Below the pieces are notes generated by a model that did not search any database, was not told the origin of the DNA, and saw nothing but the letters and a program-made list of their open reading frames with translations. Positions 56,442-64,000 of a stretch of DNA of 64,000 bases are shown one piece after another. The stretch's first letter is position 1. Each line of letters begins with the position of its first letter. This stretch comes from Stenotrophomonas rhizophila. Lineage in GTDB: Bacteria; Pseudomonadota; Gammaproteobacteria; Xanthomonadales; Xanthomonadaceae. Made by a program: the position numbers and the translations under genes. The DNA lies in NCBI RefSeq assembly GCF_020857975.1, contig NZ_JACWUO010000019.1, forward strand, positions 1 through 64,000, in the 5' to 3' direction.

Positions 56442-56996
56442 ATGGGCAACCGGCTTTCGCGCATCTATACCCGTACCGGCGATGACGGCAGCACCGGCCT
56501 GGGCGACGGCACCCGGGTGCCCAAGGATGCGGCGCGGGTAAACGCCTACGGCACCGTCGACGAGGCCAATTCGGCCCTGGGCGTGCTGCTGGCAGTGCCG
56601 CTGCCCGAGCCGGTACGAGCGCTGCTGACCACCGTGCAGCACCAGCTGTTCGACCTGGGCGGGGAGTTGTGCATTCCCGGCCATGCCGCCATCCAGGCCG
56701 CCGACATCCAGGCCCTGGAACGCCAGCTGGACCACTACAACGCCGACCTGCCGGCCCTGAAGGAATTCATGCTGCCGGCTGGCGGCGAGGCCGCCGCACG
56801 TTGCCACCTGGCCCGTACCATCGTGCGTCGCGCCGAACGCGAGACGGTTGGCCTGGCCCGGCTGGAACCGGTCCGCGCCGAGGCGATCGGCTACCTCAAC
56901 CGGCTGTCGGACCTGCTGTTCGTGCTGGCCCGCGTGCTGGCGCGGGCCGATGGCCACGGCGACGTGCTGTGGCAGCACCAGCGCCGCCACGCCTGA
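56442..56996 (+). CDS. PduO-type cob(I)alamin adenosyltransferase
   Basis: Makes adenosylcobalamin from cob(I)alamin and ATP, 184 residues. The N-terminal ATP loop is IYTRTGDDGSTGLGDGTRVPKD. The helical bundle has VNAYGTVDEANSALG, HQLFDLGGELCIPG and RTIVRRAERETVGL, ending in NRLSDLLFVLARVLAR. All signature positions of the PduO/CobO2-like class are present. It follows the BtuN-like membrane protein by 13 bases, and a deacetylase-family gene comes next. Confidence 0.94.
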   Translation: MGNRLSRIYTRTGDDGSTGLGDGTRVPKDAARVNAYGTVDEANSALGVLLAVPLPEPVRALLTTVQHQLFDLGGELCIPGHAAIQAADIQALERQLDHYNADLPALKEFMLPAGGEAAARCHLARTIVRRAERETVGLARLEPVRAEAIGYLNRLSDLLFVLARVLARADGHGDVLWQHQRRHA

Positions 56997-57025
56997 CCGG
57001 CCCGCCCACCGGAGCCCCCGCCCGT

Positions 57026-57937
57026 ATGCTGGTTTTCACCCACCCTGCCTGTCTGCAACACGATCCCGGCCGTGGCCACCCCGAATGCCCGGCCCGCCTG
57101 CAGGTGGTGCTCGATGCCCTGCGCGGCGCCTTCCCGGACCAGCTGGACTGGCGCCAGGCCCCGCCGGCCAAGCTCGGCGAGCTGGCCCGGGTGCATGACA
57201 GCGAACTGATCGACCTGGTGCTCGCGGCGCAGACCGAGCCGGTGCGGTTGATCGACATGGACACCATGACCTCGCCGGGCTCGGCCAGCGCCGCGCTGCA
57301 TGCCGCCGGCGCCGGCGTGGCCGCGGTCGATGCGGTGATGCTCGGCGAGGACCCGGTGGCGTTCTGCGCGGTGCGCCCGCCCGGCCACCACGCCACCGCC
57401 AGCACCGCGATGGGCTTCTGCCTGTTCAACAACATCGCCGTGGCCGCCGCCTATGCGCGCGACCGCTACGGCCTGGAACGGATCGCCATCGTCGATTTCG
57501 ACGTGCACCACGGCAATGGCACCCAGGACATCTTCATCGCCGACCCCGGCGTGTCCTACTACAGCACCCACCAGGCCGGGCTGTTCCCCAACTCCGGGCT
57601 GCGCCGCGACCGCGGCGCCGGCAACCTGCTCAACATCCTGCTGCCGCCGGGCAGCGGCGGCTTCCGCTTCCGCAACACCTGGGCCGACGAAATGCTGCCG
57701 GCGATCGACGACTTCCGCCCCCAGCTACTGCTGATCTCGGCCGGCTTCGATGCGCATATGCGCGACCCGCAGGCCGACCTGATGCTGGAAACCGACGACT
57801 TCGCCTGGATCACCGCCGAGCTGCGCGGCCTGGCCCGGCGCCATGGCGGCGGCCGGGTGGTGTCCATGCTGGAGGGCGGTTACGACCTGCAGGCGCTGGC
57901 CGAATGCGCCGTGGCCCACGTCGGCCAGCTGCGCTGA
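57026..57937 (+). CDS. Histone deacetylase family protein
   Basis: Zinc-dependent amidohydrolase of the arginase/HDAC fold (acetoin-utilisation / acetylpolyamine amidohydrolase type), 303 residues. It has HPECPARLQVVLDAL near the start and the catalytic His pair in VRPPGHHATAS. The zinc ligands are in VDFDVHHGNGTQDIF (Asp, His) and SAGFDAHMRDP (Asp). LEGGYDLQAL supplies the Gly-rich end. The substrate may be acetylated lysine or polyamine and is not decided by context. It begins 29 bases after the adenosyltransferase. Confidence 0.93.
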   Translation: MLVFTHPACLQHDPGRGHPECPARLQVVLDALRGAFPDQLDWRQAPPAKLGELARVHDSELIDLVLAAQTEPVRLIDMDTMTSPGSASAALHAAGAGVAAVDAVMLGEDPVAFCAVRPPGHHATASTAMGFCLFNNIAVAAAYARDRYGLERIAIVDFDVHHGNGTQDIFIADPGVSYYSTHQAGLFPNSGLRRDRGAGNLLNILLPPGSGGFRFRNTWADEMLPAIDDFRPQLLLISAGFDAHMRDPQADLMLETDDFAWITAELRGLARRHGGGRVVSMLEGGYDLQALAECAVAHVGQLR

Positions 57938-58056
57938 GGCAGCGCGCAGCCGGCCCGGCGCATGAACCTGAACCCTTGCCCGCGCAAGGCCTTCATTGCC
58001 CCTATGCAAGGGATGGGGCAAGCTACGATCCGTTTTCGCCCGAATCCGACTACCGC

Positions 58057-60507
58057 GTGCGCCGAGTCCTCCGCCTGCTGCCCCTCCCCCTGAGCATCGC
58101 CATCTGCCTGCCGGCCATGGCCGACGACAAACCGGTGAACTGGGGCCTGTGCCCGGTCGCCGATGTCCTGCCTGTGTTCGACGATGCGCCCAAGGCCGAC
58201 AAGGCCGCCGCCGCCACCCGCGACCAGCAGGACACCGACATCGAGGGGGACCAGCTGTTTGGCACCACCACGGTGCCGCAGTACCAGGGCAACGTGGCGC
58301 TCAAGCGCGGCGACCAGTTCCTGGGTACCGACCACCTGAGCTTCGACACCGAAAGCGGCAACTACATCGCCGAGGGCAACGTCCGCTACCAGGACTCCTC
58401 GATCCGGATGCTGGCCAAGCGCGCCGAAGGCAACCAGGAAGCGGACACCCACAAGATCAGCGACATCCAGTACCAGCTGGTGTCCCGGCGCGGCAACGGC
58501 GTGGCCGAATCGGTGGACCTGCAGGGCGCGGTGGGGCAGATGCACCGCTCCACCTACACCACCTGCGACCCCTCGCAGCCGGTCTGGAAGCTGTCGGCGC
58601 CGCAGATCGAAGTGGACAACGACGAAGGCTTCGGCACCGCGCGCAACGCAGTGCTGCGGATCGGCAAGGTGCCGGTGCTGTGGGCACCGTACTTCAAGTT
58701 CCCGATCGACGACCGTCGCCAGACCGGCCTGCTCTACCCCGAGCTGGGCCTGTCCGGCCGCAACGGCTTCGATTACGCCCAGCCGATCTACTTCAACCTG
58801 GCGCCGAACTACGACGACACCCTGACCCCGCGCTACATGAGCAAGCGCGGTTTCATGCTCGACAACGAATTCCGCTACCTGTACGACGGCGGCCGCGGCG
58901 AACTGCTGACCGCCTACCTGCCCAACGACAAGTTGCGCGACAAGGACCGCGGCCGGGTCGAGTACACCGGCTACCACAACATCAACGTCAACTGGCAGGC
59001 GCGCGCCAACCTGGCCTGGGTCAGCGACGAACGCTACACCGAGGATTTCTCCAGCAAGCTGCTGGGGGTGACCGCCTCCAACCTGCAGAGCCAGATCGGC
59101 ATCTACGGCACCGGCGAGAACTGGACCGGCGGCCTGATGGCAGACTACTGGCAGCTCACCGACTACACCCTGACCGAAGACGCGCTGCCCTATGCGCGCC
59201 AGCCGCGGGCGTTCTTCAATTGGGACAAGCCGCTGCTGCCGTGGCTGGAAGCCGGCGTCTACGCCGAAGCGGTGCGCTTCACCCACGACGACAACCGCCG
59301 CAAGATCATCGATGCCGACGGCGAGTACATCCGCTCCGGGGTGGTCGACCCGCGCTTCAACGGGTCGCGCCTGGACATCAAGCCGTACGTGTCGATGCCG
59401 TTCAGTGGCGCGGCCTGGTATGTCACCCCGACCGTGGCCTGGCGCTACACCGGCTATCAACTGGACCAGGGCCTGGCCGACCAGATCCGCCTGCAGAACC
59501 TGGCCGCCGCCGGGGTCGCCAACCCGACCCCCGAGCAGCTGCGCGGCGACACCTCGCCCAGCCGCAGCCTGCCGGTGGCCAGCCTGGATGCGGGCATGTT
59601 CTTCGACCGCGAAACCACCATCGGCGGCAAGTCGTTCCTGCATACGCTGGAACCGCGCCTGTTCTACCTGCGTACGCCTTACCGCGACCAGAGCGACCTG
59701 CCGATCTTCGATACCCGCGATTTCACCTTCAGCTGGGGCCAGCTGTTCCGCGACTCGCGCTATACCGGCGCCGACCGCCAGAACGATGCCAACCAGCTGA
59801 CCATGGCCCTGAGCACCCGCTTCATCGACCAGAACACCGGCAGGGAACGCTTCTCCGGCAGCATCGGCCAGATCCTGTACTTCGATGATTCGCGGGTGAC
59901 CCTGCCGGGCAACACCTCCCAGGTGGAGAAAGGCAAGTCGGCATGGATCGCCGATGCCAACTACGCCATCAACGACCGCTGGAACCTGGGCGCCACCTAC
60001 CAGTGGGACCCCAAGTACAAGCGCGAAGACCTGGCCAGCGTGCGCGCGCGCTACCTGATGTCCAACGATGGCGTAGTCAACCTGACCTACCGGCACCGCT
60101 TGAATTCGCTGGCGTCCAGTACCGCGAGCAAGGAAGAACGGACCCTGCTGGAGCAGGTGGACCTGTCCTTCCTGTACCCGCTCAGCCCCACCTGGAGCCT
60201 GGTTGGCCGCTACTACTACTCCATCCAGGACAAGGCACCGCTGGAAATCATCGGTGGCGTGCAGTGGGACAGCTGCTGCCTGGCCGTCCGCGCCATCGCC
60301 CGCCGCTACGTGCGCAACCGCGAGGGCGAGCTGAACAATTCCTTCCAGATCGAGTTCGTGCTCAAGGGCCTGAGCTCCATCGGCCAGAACACGGACCGCA
60401 CCTTGCGCCGTGCTATTCTCGGGTACTACCGAGACGACCTCTATCTCGTGCCGCCCAGCAATACCGGGGCCGACCGTGACGACTACGATCCGAACCTGAT
60501 CCCATGA
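58057..60507 (+). CDS. lptD: LPS-assembly protein LptD
   Basis: Outer-membrane beta-barrel that inserts lipopolysaccharide with LptE, 816 residues. The start is GTG at 58057, giving a signal peptide (VRRVLRLLPLPLSIAICLPAMA). Upstream in-frame ATGs lie in unrelated sequence. The N-terminal OstA/beta-jellyroll part has NVALKRGDQFLGTDHLSFDTESGNY. The barrel follows from about residue 210 (VPVLWAPYFKFPIDDRRQTGLLYP). Cysteines for the interdomain disulfides are visible (YTTCDPSQPV, WDSCCLAVR with the paired CC). The stop overlaps the surA start by four bases. Confidence 0.96.
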   Translation: MRRVLRLLPLPLSIAICLPAMADDKPVNWGLCPVADVLPVFDDAPKADKAAAATRDQQDTDIEGDQLFGTTTVPQYQGNVALKRGDQFLGTDHLSFDTESGNYIAEGNVRYQDSSIRMLAKRAEGNQEADTHKISDIQYQLVSRRGNGVAESVDLQGAVGQMHRSTYTTCDPSQPVWKLSAPQIEVDNDEGFGTARNAVLRIGKVPVLWAPYFKFPIDDRRQTGLLYPELGLSGRNGFDYAQPIYFNLAPNYDDTLTPRYMSKRGFMLDNEFRYLYDGGRGELLTAYLPNDKLRDKDRGRVEYTGYHNINVNWQARANLAWVSDERYTEDFSSKLLGVTASNLQSQIGIYGTGENWTGGLMADYWQLTDYTLTEDALPYARQPRAFFNWDKPLLPWLEAGVYAEAVRFTHDDNRRKIIDADGEYIRSGVVDPRFNGSRLDIKPYVSMPFSGAAWYVTPTVAWRYTGYQLDQGLADQIRLQNLAAAGVANPTPEQLRGDTSPSRSLPVASLDAGMFFDRETTIGGKSFLHTLEPRLFYLRTPYRDQSDLPIFDTRDFTFSWGQLFRDSRYTGADRQNDANQLTMALSTRFIDQNTGRERFSGSIGQILYFDDSRVTLPGNTSQVEKGKSAWIADANYAINDRWNLGATYQWDPKYKREDLASVRARYLMSNDGVVNLTYRHRLNSLASSTASKEERTLLEQVDLSFLYPLSPTWSLVGRYYYSIQDKAPLEIIGGVQWDSCCLAVRAIARRYVRNREGELNNSFQIEFVLKGLSSIGQNTDRTLRRAILGYYRDDLYLVPPSNTGADRDDYDPNLIP

Positions 60508-61853
60508 CCAAGACCCTTCCCGTTCTACTCGCTTCCCTGCTGGCGGTCTCCACCGTCGCCGCACCGTTGCCGGTGCTGGCCCAGCAGGGCCAGCCGCTGG
60601 ATCGCATTGCCGCCATCGTCGATGAGGACGTGGTGCTGCAGAGCGAACTGGACCGTGCGATCCAGAACATCAAGGCGCAGTACGCCGGCCGCGAGGCCCA
60701 GCTGCCGCCGGACGACGTGCTCAGCCGCCAGGTGCTGGAACGGCTGGTGCTGGTCAAGCTGCAGGTCGCCCGCGCCGAGAGCAGCGGGGTCAAGATCAGC
60801 GACCAGGAACTCAACCAGGCCCTGAACGCGATCGCCCAGCAGAACGGGTCCAACCTGGATGCCCTGCGCCAGCGCCTGGCCGGGGACGGGATCGATTTCA
60901 ACGATTTCCGTGCCTCGGTGCGCGACGAAATCACCGTGCAGCGCCTGCGCCAGAGCTTCGCGCAGAGCCGCATCAGCGTCAGCGAGGGCGAAGTGGATGC
61001 CGCGCTGAAGCAGCAGGCCACCGTGGGTACCCAGTACCACCTGGCGCATATCCTGGTCGGCCTGCCCGAGGGCGCCACCGCCGAGCAGATCGGCACCGGC
61101 CAGAAGAAGGCCGATGGCGTCAAGGCGCTGCTGGACAAGGGCGAGCTGGACTTCAACGCGGCGGCCGTGCGCTATTCCGACAGCCCCAACGCGCTGGAAG
61201 GCGGCGACCTGGGCTGGCGTTCGCTGGATGAAATCCCCAATGCGTTCGCGCAGATGATGACCCAGATGAAGCCCGGCGACGTGGTCGGCCCGCTGCGCGG
61301 CCCGAGCGGCTTCCAGCTGCTGAAGCTGGTCGAAGTGCGCGACGCCAGCGCCGCCGGCAGCGGCCAGACCATCACCGAGTTCCACGGCCGCCACATCCTG
61401 GTGCGCATCACCGACCAGCAGGACAATGCCGCCGCCAAGGCCAAGATCGACACCCTGCGCGCCCGCATCGCCGGTGGCGCCGATTTCCAGACCGTGGCCA
61501 AGGAATCCTCCGAGGACAACAACAGCAAGGGCCAGGGCGGCGACCTGGGCTGGTTCCCGGCCGACGCGTTCGGCCCGGACTTCGGCAAGCAGATCGAAGG
61601 CGTCACCGACGGCGGCGTGAGCCCGCCGTTCCGCACCGACGCCGGCTGGCATATCGTGCAGCGCGTGGCCACCCGCCAGACCGATGCCACCACCGACAAC
61701 CAGCGCGCCCAGATCCGCGAAACGATCGGCCGCCGCAAGCTGGAAGAAGAGTACAACCGCTTCCTGCAGGAACTGCGTGGCGAAGCCTACGTGAACCTGC
61801 GCAGCGGCGACCGCGCCGAAGGCGCCAGCACCACCACGCCGCCGCAGTCCTGA
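60504..61853 (+). CDS. surA: Periplasmic chaperone and peptidyl-prolyl isomerase SurA
   Basis: Escorts outer-membrane proteins, including LptD, through the periplasm. It has 449 residues. The signal peptide ends near VLAQQGQP. The SurA N-terminal domain has DRIAAIVDEDVVLQSELDRAI. Two parvulin domains follow: YHLAHILVGLPEGATAEQ (about 178) and FHGRHILVRITDQQDN (about 295) with GGDLGWFPADAFGPDF. It is coupled to lptD (ATGA overlap), and pdxA starts 10 bases on. Confidence 0.96.
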   Translation: MTKTLPVLLASLLAVSTVAAPLPVLAQQGQPLDRIAAIVDEDVVLQSELDRAIQNIKAQYAGREAQLPPDDVLSRQVLERLVLVKLQVARAESSGVKISDQELNQALNAIAQQNGSNLDALRQRLAGDGIDFNDFRASVRDEITVQRLRQSFAQSRISVSEGEVDAALKQQATVGTQYHLAHILVGLPEGATAEQIGTGQKKADGVKALLDKGELDFNAAAVRYSDSPNALEGGDLGWRSLDEIPNAFAQMMTQMKPGDVVGPLRGPSGFQLLKLVEVRDASAAGSGQTITEFHGRHILVRITDQQDNAAAKAKIDTLRARIAGGADFQTVAKESSEDNNSKGQGGDLGWFPADAFGPDFGKQIEGVTDGGVSPPFRTDAGWHIVQRVATRQTDATTDNQRAQIRETIGRRKLEEEYNRFLQELRGEAYVNLRSGDRAEGASTTTPPQS

Positions 61854-61863
61854 GCCCGGCCCG

Positions 61864-62844
61864 ATGATCCCGCAGCTCGCTCTGGTACCGGGCGAGCCCG
61901 CCGGGATCGGCCCGGAACTCTGCCTGCGCCTGGCCCAGCAGCCGCGCACCGATTGCCGGCTGCTGGCTTTCGCCGACCCGGACACCCTCCGCGCGGCGGC
62001 CACCGCCTTGGCGCTGCCGCTGCAACTGCTGCCCGAAGATGCCATCGCCCGCCAGCCGGGCGATCTGCCGTTGCGCGTGGTCGCCAATGCGCGGCCCTCG
62101 CGCTTCGGCCACGCCGACCCGGCCAATGCCGGGGCGGTGATCGGGGCGCTGCTGCAGGCCGGCCAGGCCTGCCTGGATGGCGACCTGGCCGGGGTGGTGA
62201 CCGGCCCGGTGCACAAGGCGGTGATCAACCAGGGCGGCATCGCCTACAGCGGCACCACCGAACTGCTGGCCGACCAGGCCGGGGCCGAGGTGGTGATGAT
62301 GCTGGCCAACGACATCGTGCGGGTGGCCCTGGCCACCACCCACCTGCCGCTGCGCGCGGTCGCCGATGCGATCACCGCCGACGGCCTGGCGCGCACCCTG
62401 CATACCGTGCACGCCGCGCTGGCCGGGCAGTTCGGCATCGCCGCCCCGCGCATCGCCGTGCTCGGGCTGAACCCGCATGCCGGCGAAGACGGCCACCTCG
62501 GCCGCGAAGAGCTGGACCTGATCATCCCGCTGCTGGCGCGCCTGCGCGCCCAGGGCATGGACCTGGTCGGCCCGCTGCCGGCCGACACCGCCTTCCTGCC
62601 GGCCAAGCTGGCCGGCTTCGACGCGGTGCTGGCGATGTACCACGACCAGGGTCTGCCGGTGCTCAAGTTCAGCGGCTTCGAACAGGCGGTCAACATCACC
62701 CTGGGCCTGCCCTACCCGCGGGTGGCGGTCGACCACGGCACCGCACTGGAACTGGCCGGCCGCGGCATCGCCGACCCATCCAGCCTGCTGGCTGCCACCG
62801 GCCTGTGTGCCCGGCTGGCGCGGCAACGTACACTGGCGCCATGA
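61864..62844 (+). CDS. pdxA: 4-hydroxythreonine-4-phosphate dehydrogenase
   Basis: Metal- and NAD-dependent enzyme of the DXP-dependent vitamin B6 pathway, 326 residues. LALVPGEPAGIGPELCLRLA is at the start and VTGPVHKAVINQGG follows. LGLNPHAGEDGHLGREELDLI and LAMYHDQGLPVLKFSGF carry the metal-binding histidines. The order lptD-surA-pdxA-rsmA-apaG equals that of E. coli. The stop overlaps rsmA (ATGA). Confidence 0.97.
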   Translation: MIPQLALVPGEPAGIGPELCLRLAQQPRTDCRLLAFADPDTLRAAATALALPLQLLPEDAIARQPGDLPLRVVANARPSRFGHADPANAGAVIGALLQAGQACLDGDLAGVVTGPVHKAVINQGGIAYSGTTELLADQAGAEVVMMLANDIVRVALATTHLPLRAVADAITADGLARTLHTVHAALAGQFGIAAPRIAVLGLNPHAGEDGHLGREELDLIIPLLARLRAQGMDLVGPLPADTAFLPAKLAGFDAVLAMYHDQGLPVLKFSGFEQAVNITLGLPYPRVAVDHGTALELAGRGIADPSSLLAATGLCARLARQRTLAP

Positions 62845-63671
62845 CTTCTTCGTATTCCCCCTCCGCCGCCGGGTTCACCGCGCCGGCCAAAAAGCAGCTC
62901 GGCCAGCACTTCCTGGCCGACCGCAGCTATATCGACAAGATCGTGCTGGCCGTCAGCCCCAAGGACGACGACCGCCTGGTCGAGATCGGCCCCGGCCAGG
63001 GCGCCATCACCCTGCCGCTGCTGCGCCGCCATCCGCGCCTGACCGTGATCGAATTCGACCGCGACCTGATCGCGCCGTTGACCGCCGCGGCGGCCCCGCT
63101 GGGCGAGCTGACCATCGTGCACCGCGACGTGCTGCAGGTGGACTTCACCGAGCTGGCCGCCGGCGGCCAGATCCGCCTGGTCGGCAACCTGCCCTACAAC
63201 ATCTCCTCGCCGATCCTGTTCCATGCCATGGAGCACGCCGCAGTGATCCGCGACATGCACTTCATGCTGCAGAAGGAAGTGGTCGACCGCATGGCCGCCG
63301 AGCCGGGCAGCAAGGTGTTCGGCCGCCTGAGCGTGATGCTGCAGGCCTGGTGCAAGGTGACCGCGTTGTTCGTGGTGCCGCCGGGGGCATTCCGGCCGCC
63401 GCCGAAGGTCGATTCGGCGGTGGTACGCCTGGTTCCGCGCGATCCGGCCACGGTCGACATCCGCGACCGGAAACGGTTTGCCGAGGTGGTCAAGGCCGCC
63501 TTCGGGCAGCGCCGCAAGACCCTGCGCAACGCCCTCAACAACGTGGTCAGCCCGGCGCAGTTCGAAGCGGCCGGGGTGCGCAGCGATGCCCGCGCCGAAC
63601 AGCTGGAAGTAGCGCAGTTCATCGCACTGGCCAACGTCCCGCCGCTGGACGGCGACGACGCCGCGCCATGA
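62841..63671 (+). CDS. rsmA: 16S rRNA (adenine1518/1519-N6)-dimethyltransferase
   Basis: KsgA. It dimethylates two adjacent adenines near the 3' end of 16S rRNA. It has 276 residues. KKQLGQHFLADRSYIDKIV is at the start, VEIGPGQGAITLPLLRR is the SAM loop, and VIEFDRDLI and the catalytic VGNLPYNISSPILFH follow. The C-terminal helical region has PPGAFRPPPKVDSAVVRL. It is coupled to pdxA by a four-base overlap. Confidence 0.97.
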   Translation: MTSSYSPSAAGFTAPAKKQLGQHFLADRSYIDKIVLAVSPKDDDRLVEIGPGQGAITLPLLRRHPRLTVIEFDRDLIAPLTAAAAPLGELTIVHRDVLQVDFTELAAGGQIRLVGNLPYNISSPILFHAMEHAAVIRDMHFMLQKEVVDRMAAEPGSKVFGRLSVMLQAWCKVTALFVVPPGAFRPPPKVDSAVVRLVPRDPATVDIRDRKRFAEVVKAAFGQRRKTLRNALNNVVSPAQFEAAGVRSDARAEQLEVAQFIALANVPPLDGDDAAP

Positions 63672-63796
63672 ACCGCACCCGCGCGCGCCGATACCGGGCC
63701 GCGCATGCGTAGCACCGCGGGATGGCCACGCCGGGCTGCACGCCGGCGCGGTGATGGGCTCACCTTAAATTGCACGACATTCACTAAACTGCCTGC

Positions 63797-64000
63797 ATGA
63801 ACGACGCTGCAAACTATGCGATCTCCGTCGAGGTCGCCCCCCGTTTCCTCGACGACCAGTCCACGCCGGAGGACGGGCGCTATGCGTTCGCCTACACCAT
63901 CCGCATCCACAACCAGGGCCGCATCGCCGCGCGCCTGGTGGCCCGCCACTGGCGCATCACCGATGCCAACGGCCGCACCGAACACGTCGATGGCGATGGG
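63797..64000 (+). CDS. apaG: ApaG protein, first 68 residues (3' end outside window)
   Basis: Begins MNDAANYAISVEVAPRFLDD, then GRYAFAYTIRIHNQGRIAARLVARHWRITDANG, the FNIII-like ApaG fold. About 68 of roughly 127 residues are in the window and the frame is open to the end. It follows rsmA after 125 bases. In other genomes apaH comes next. The function of ApaG is not firmly established. Confidence 0.95.
   Translation, partial: MNDAANYAISVEVAPRFLDDQSTPEDGRYAFAYTIRIHNQGRIAARLVARHWRITDANGRTEHVDGDG

Noticed and set aside
57880-60564. An 894-codon open frame opposite lptD
   Set aside because: Same antisense artefact: no motif, and it covers lptD, which has a clear signal peptide and family motifs on the other strand.

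Overview
The window is a GC-rich, densely coded chromosomal segment of a gammaproteobacterium of the Xanthomonadaceae, most likely Stenotrophomonas or a very close relative. Three things point there. First, the many short palindromes that begin with GTAG (GTAG + T + GCCGGCCGCTGGCCGGC and sister types) look like the SMAG family of repetitive extragenic palindromes described in Stenotrophomonas maltophilia. Second, hemA-prfA is followed by a homologue of the bacterial O-GlcNAc-transferase-like protein known from Xanthomonas campestris. Third, there is a secreted subtilisin resembling the StmPr proteases. I see no transposase, phage gene, CRISPR array or rRNA. This is core chromosome whose variation lies in intergenic repeats.

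Layout. 1-1263: a Tyr-Gly-Thr tRNA operon reading into tuf (partial), with a clear sigma70 promoter. 1316-5372: an exported isoaspartyl peptidase divergent from a TonB-dependent receptor, with a G9 tract between them. 5373-13098 (minus strand): a translation and envelope block in the order TPR protein-lolB-ispE-tRNA-Gln-prs-rplY-pth-ychF, with two unusual repeat arrays around ychF. 13163-18047 (plus): hemA-prfA-OGT-like-ppk2. 18201-26991: a TlpA-like lipoprotein, a YihY family protein, wrbA, DUF2069, a one-domain asparaginase homologue, a 0.9 kb gene-free structured region, the subtilisin, ilvE, sufT and a small membrane protein. 27138-31557: the transhydrogenase genes pntAA and pntAB-pntB, separated by an oppositely oriented sigma-factor module. 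31639-39666: a DUF1631 protein, then a plus-strand row (nitroreductase, exonuclease IX-like, NUDIX, N-formylglutamate amidohydrolase), then an MFS pump divergent from its LysR regulator. 39943-48868: pip, a small DUF5713-like gene, prmC, the peroxide defence block ahpC-ahpF-oxyR with an OxyR-like site, rnk, tal, msrA, DUF2007. 49112-57937: glnS, a deaminase, rlmM, an EF-hand protein, the ubiquinone monooxygenase pair, a BtuN-like protein with a cobalamin adenosyltransferase, and a histone-deacetylase-family protein. 58057-64000: lptD-surA-pdxA-rsmA-apaG in the order familiar from E. coli; apaG runs off the end.

How the genes work together. The themes are translation (tuf, tRNAs, prfA, prmC, pth, rplY, ychF, glnS, rlmM, rsmA), outer-membrane biogenesis (lolB, lptD, surA), redox and peroxide homeostasis (ahpCF, oxyR, msrA, wrbA, pntAB, the TlpA-like protein) and cofactor synthesis (hemA, ispE, pdxA, ubi genes, cobalamin adenosylation). 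Many neighbours overlap by four bases (ATGA, GTGA or TTGA), which indicates translational coupling. The most unusual material is non-coding: three 103-104 bp units carrying inverted DnaA-box-like sequences, six tandem 37-bp hairpins inside the pth-ychF unit, a perfect 54-bp palindrome, a 106-bp stem-loop, a 100-bp direct duplication, and GTAG palindromes that supply the TAG stop codons of four genes.
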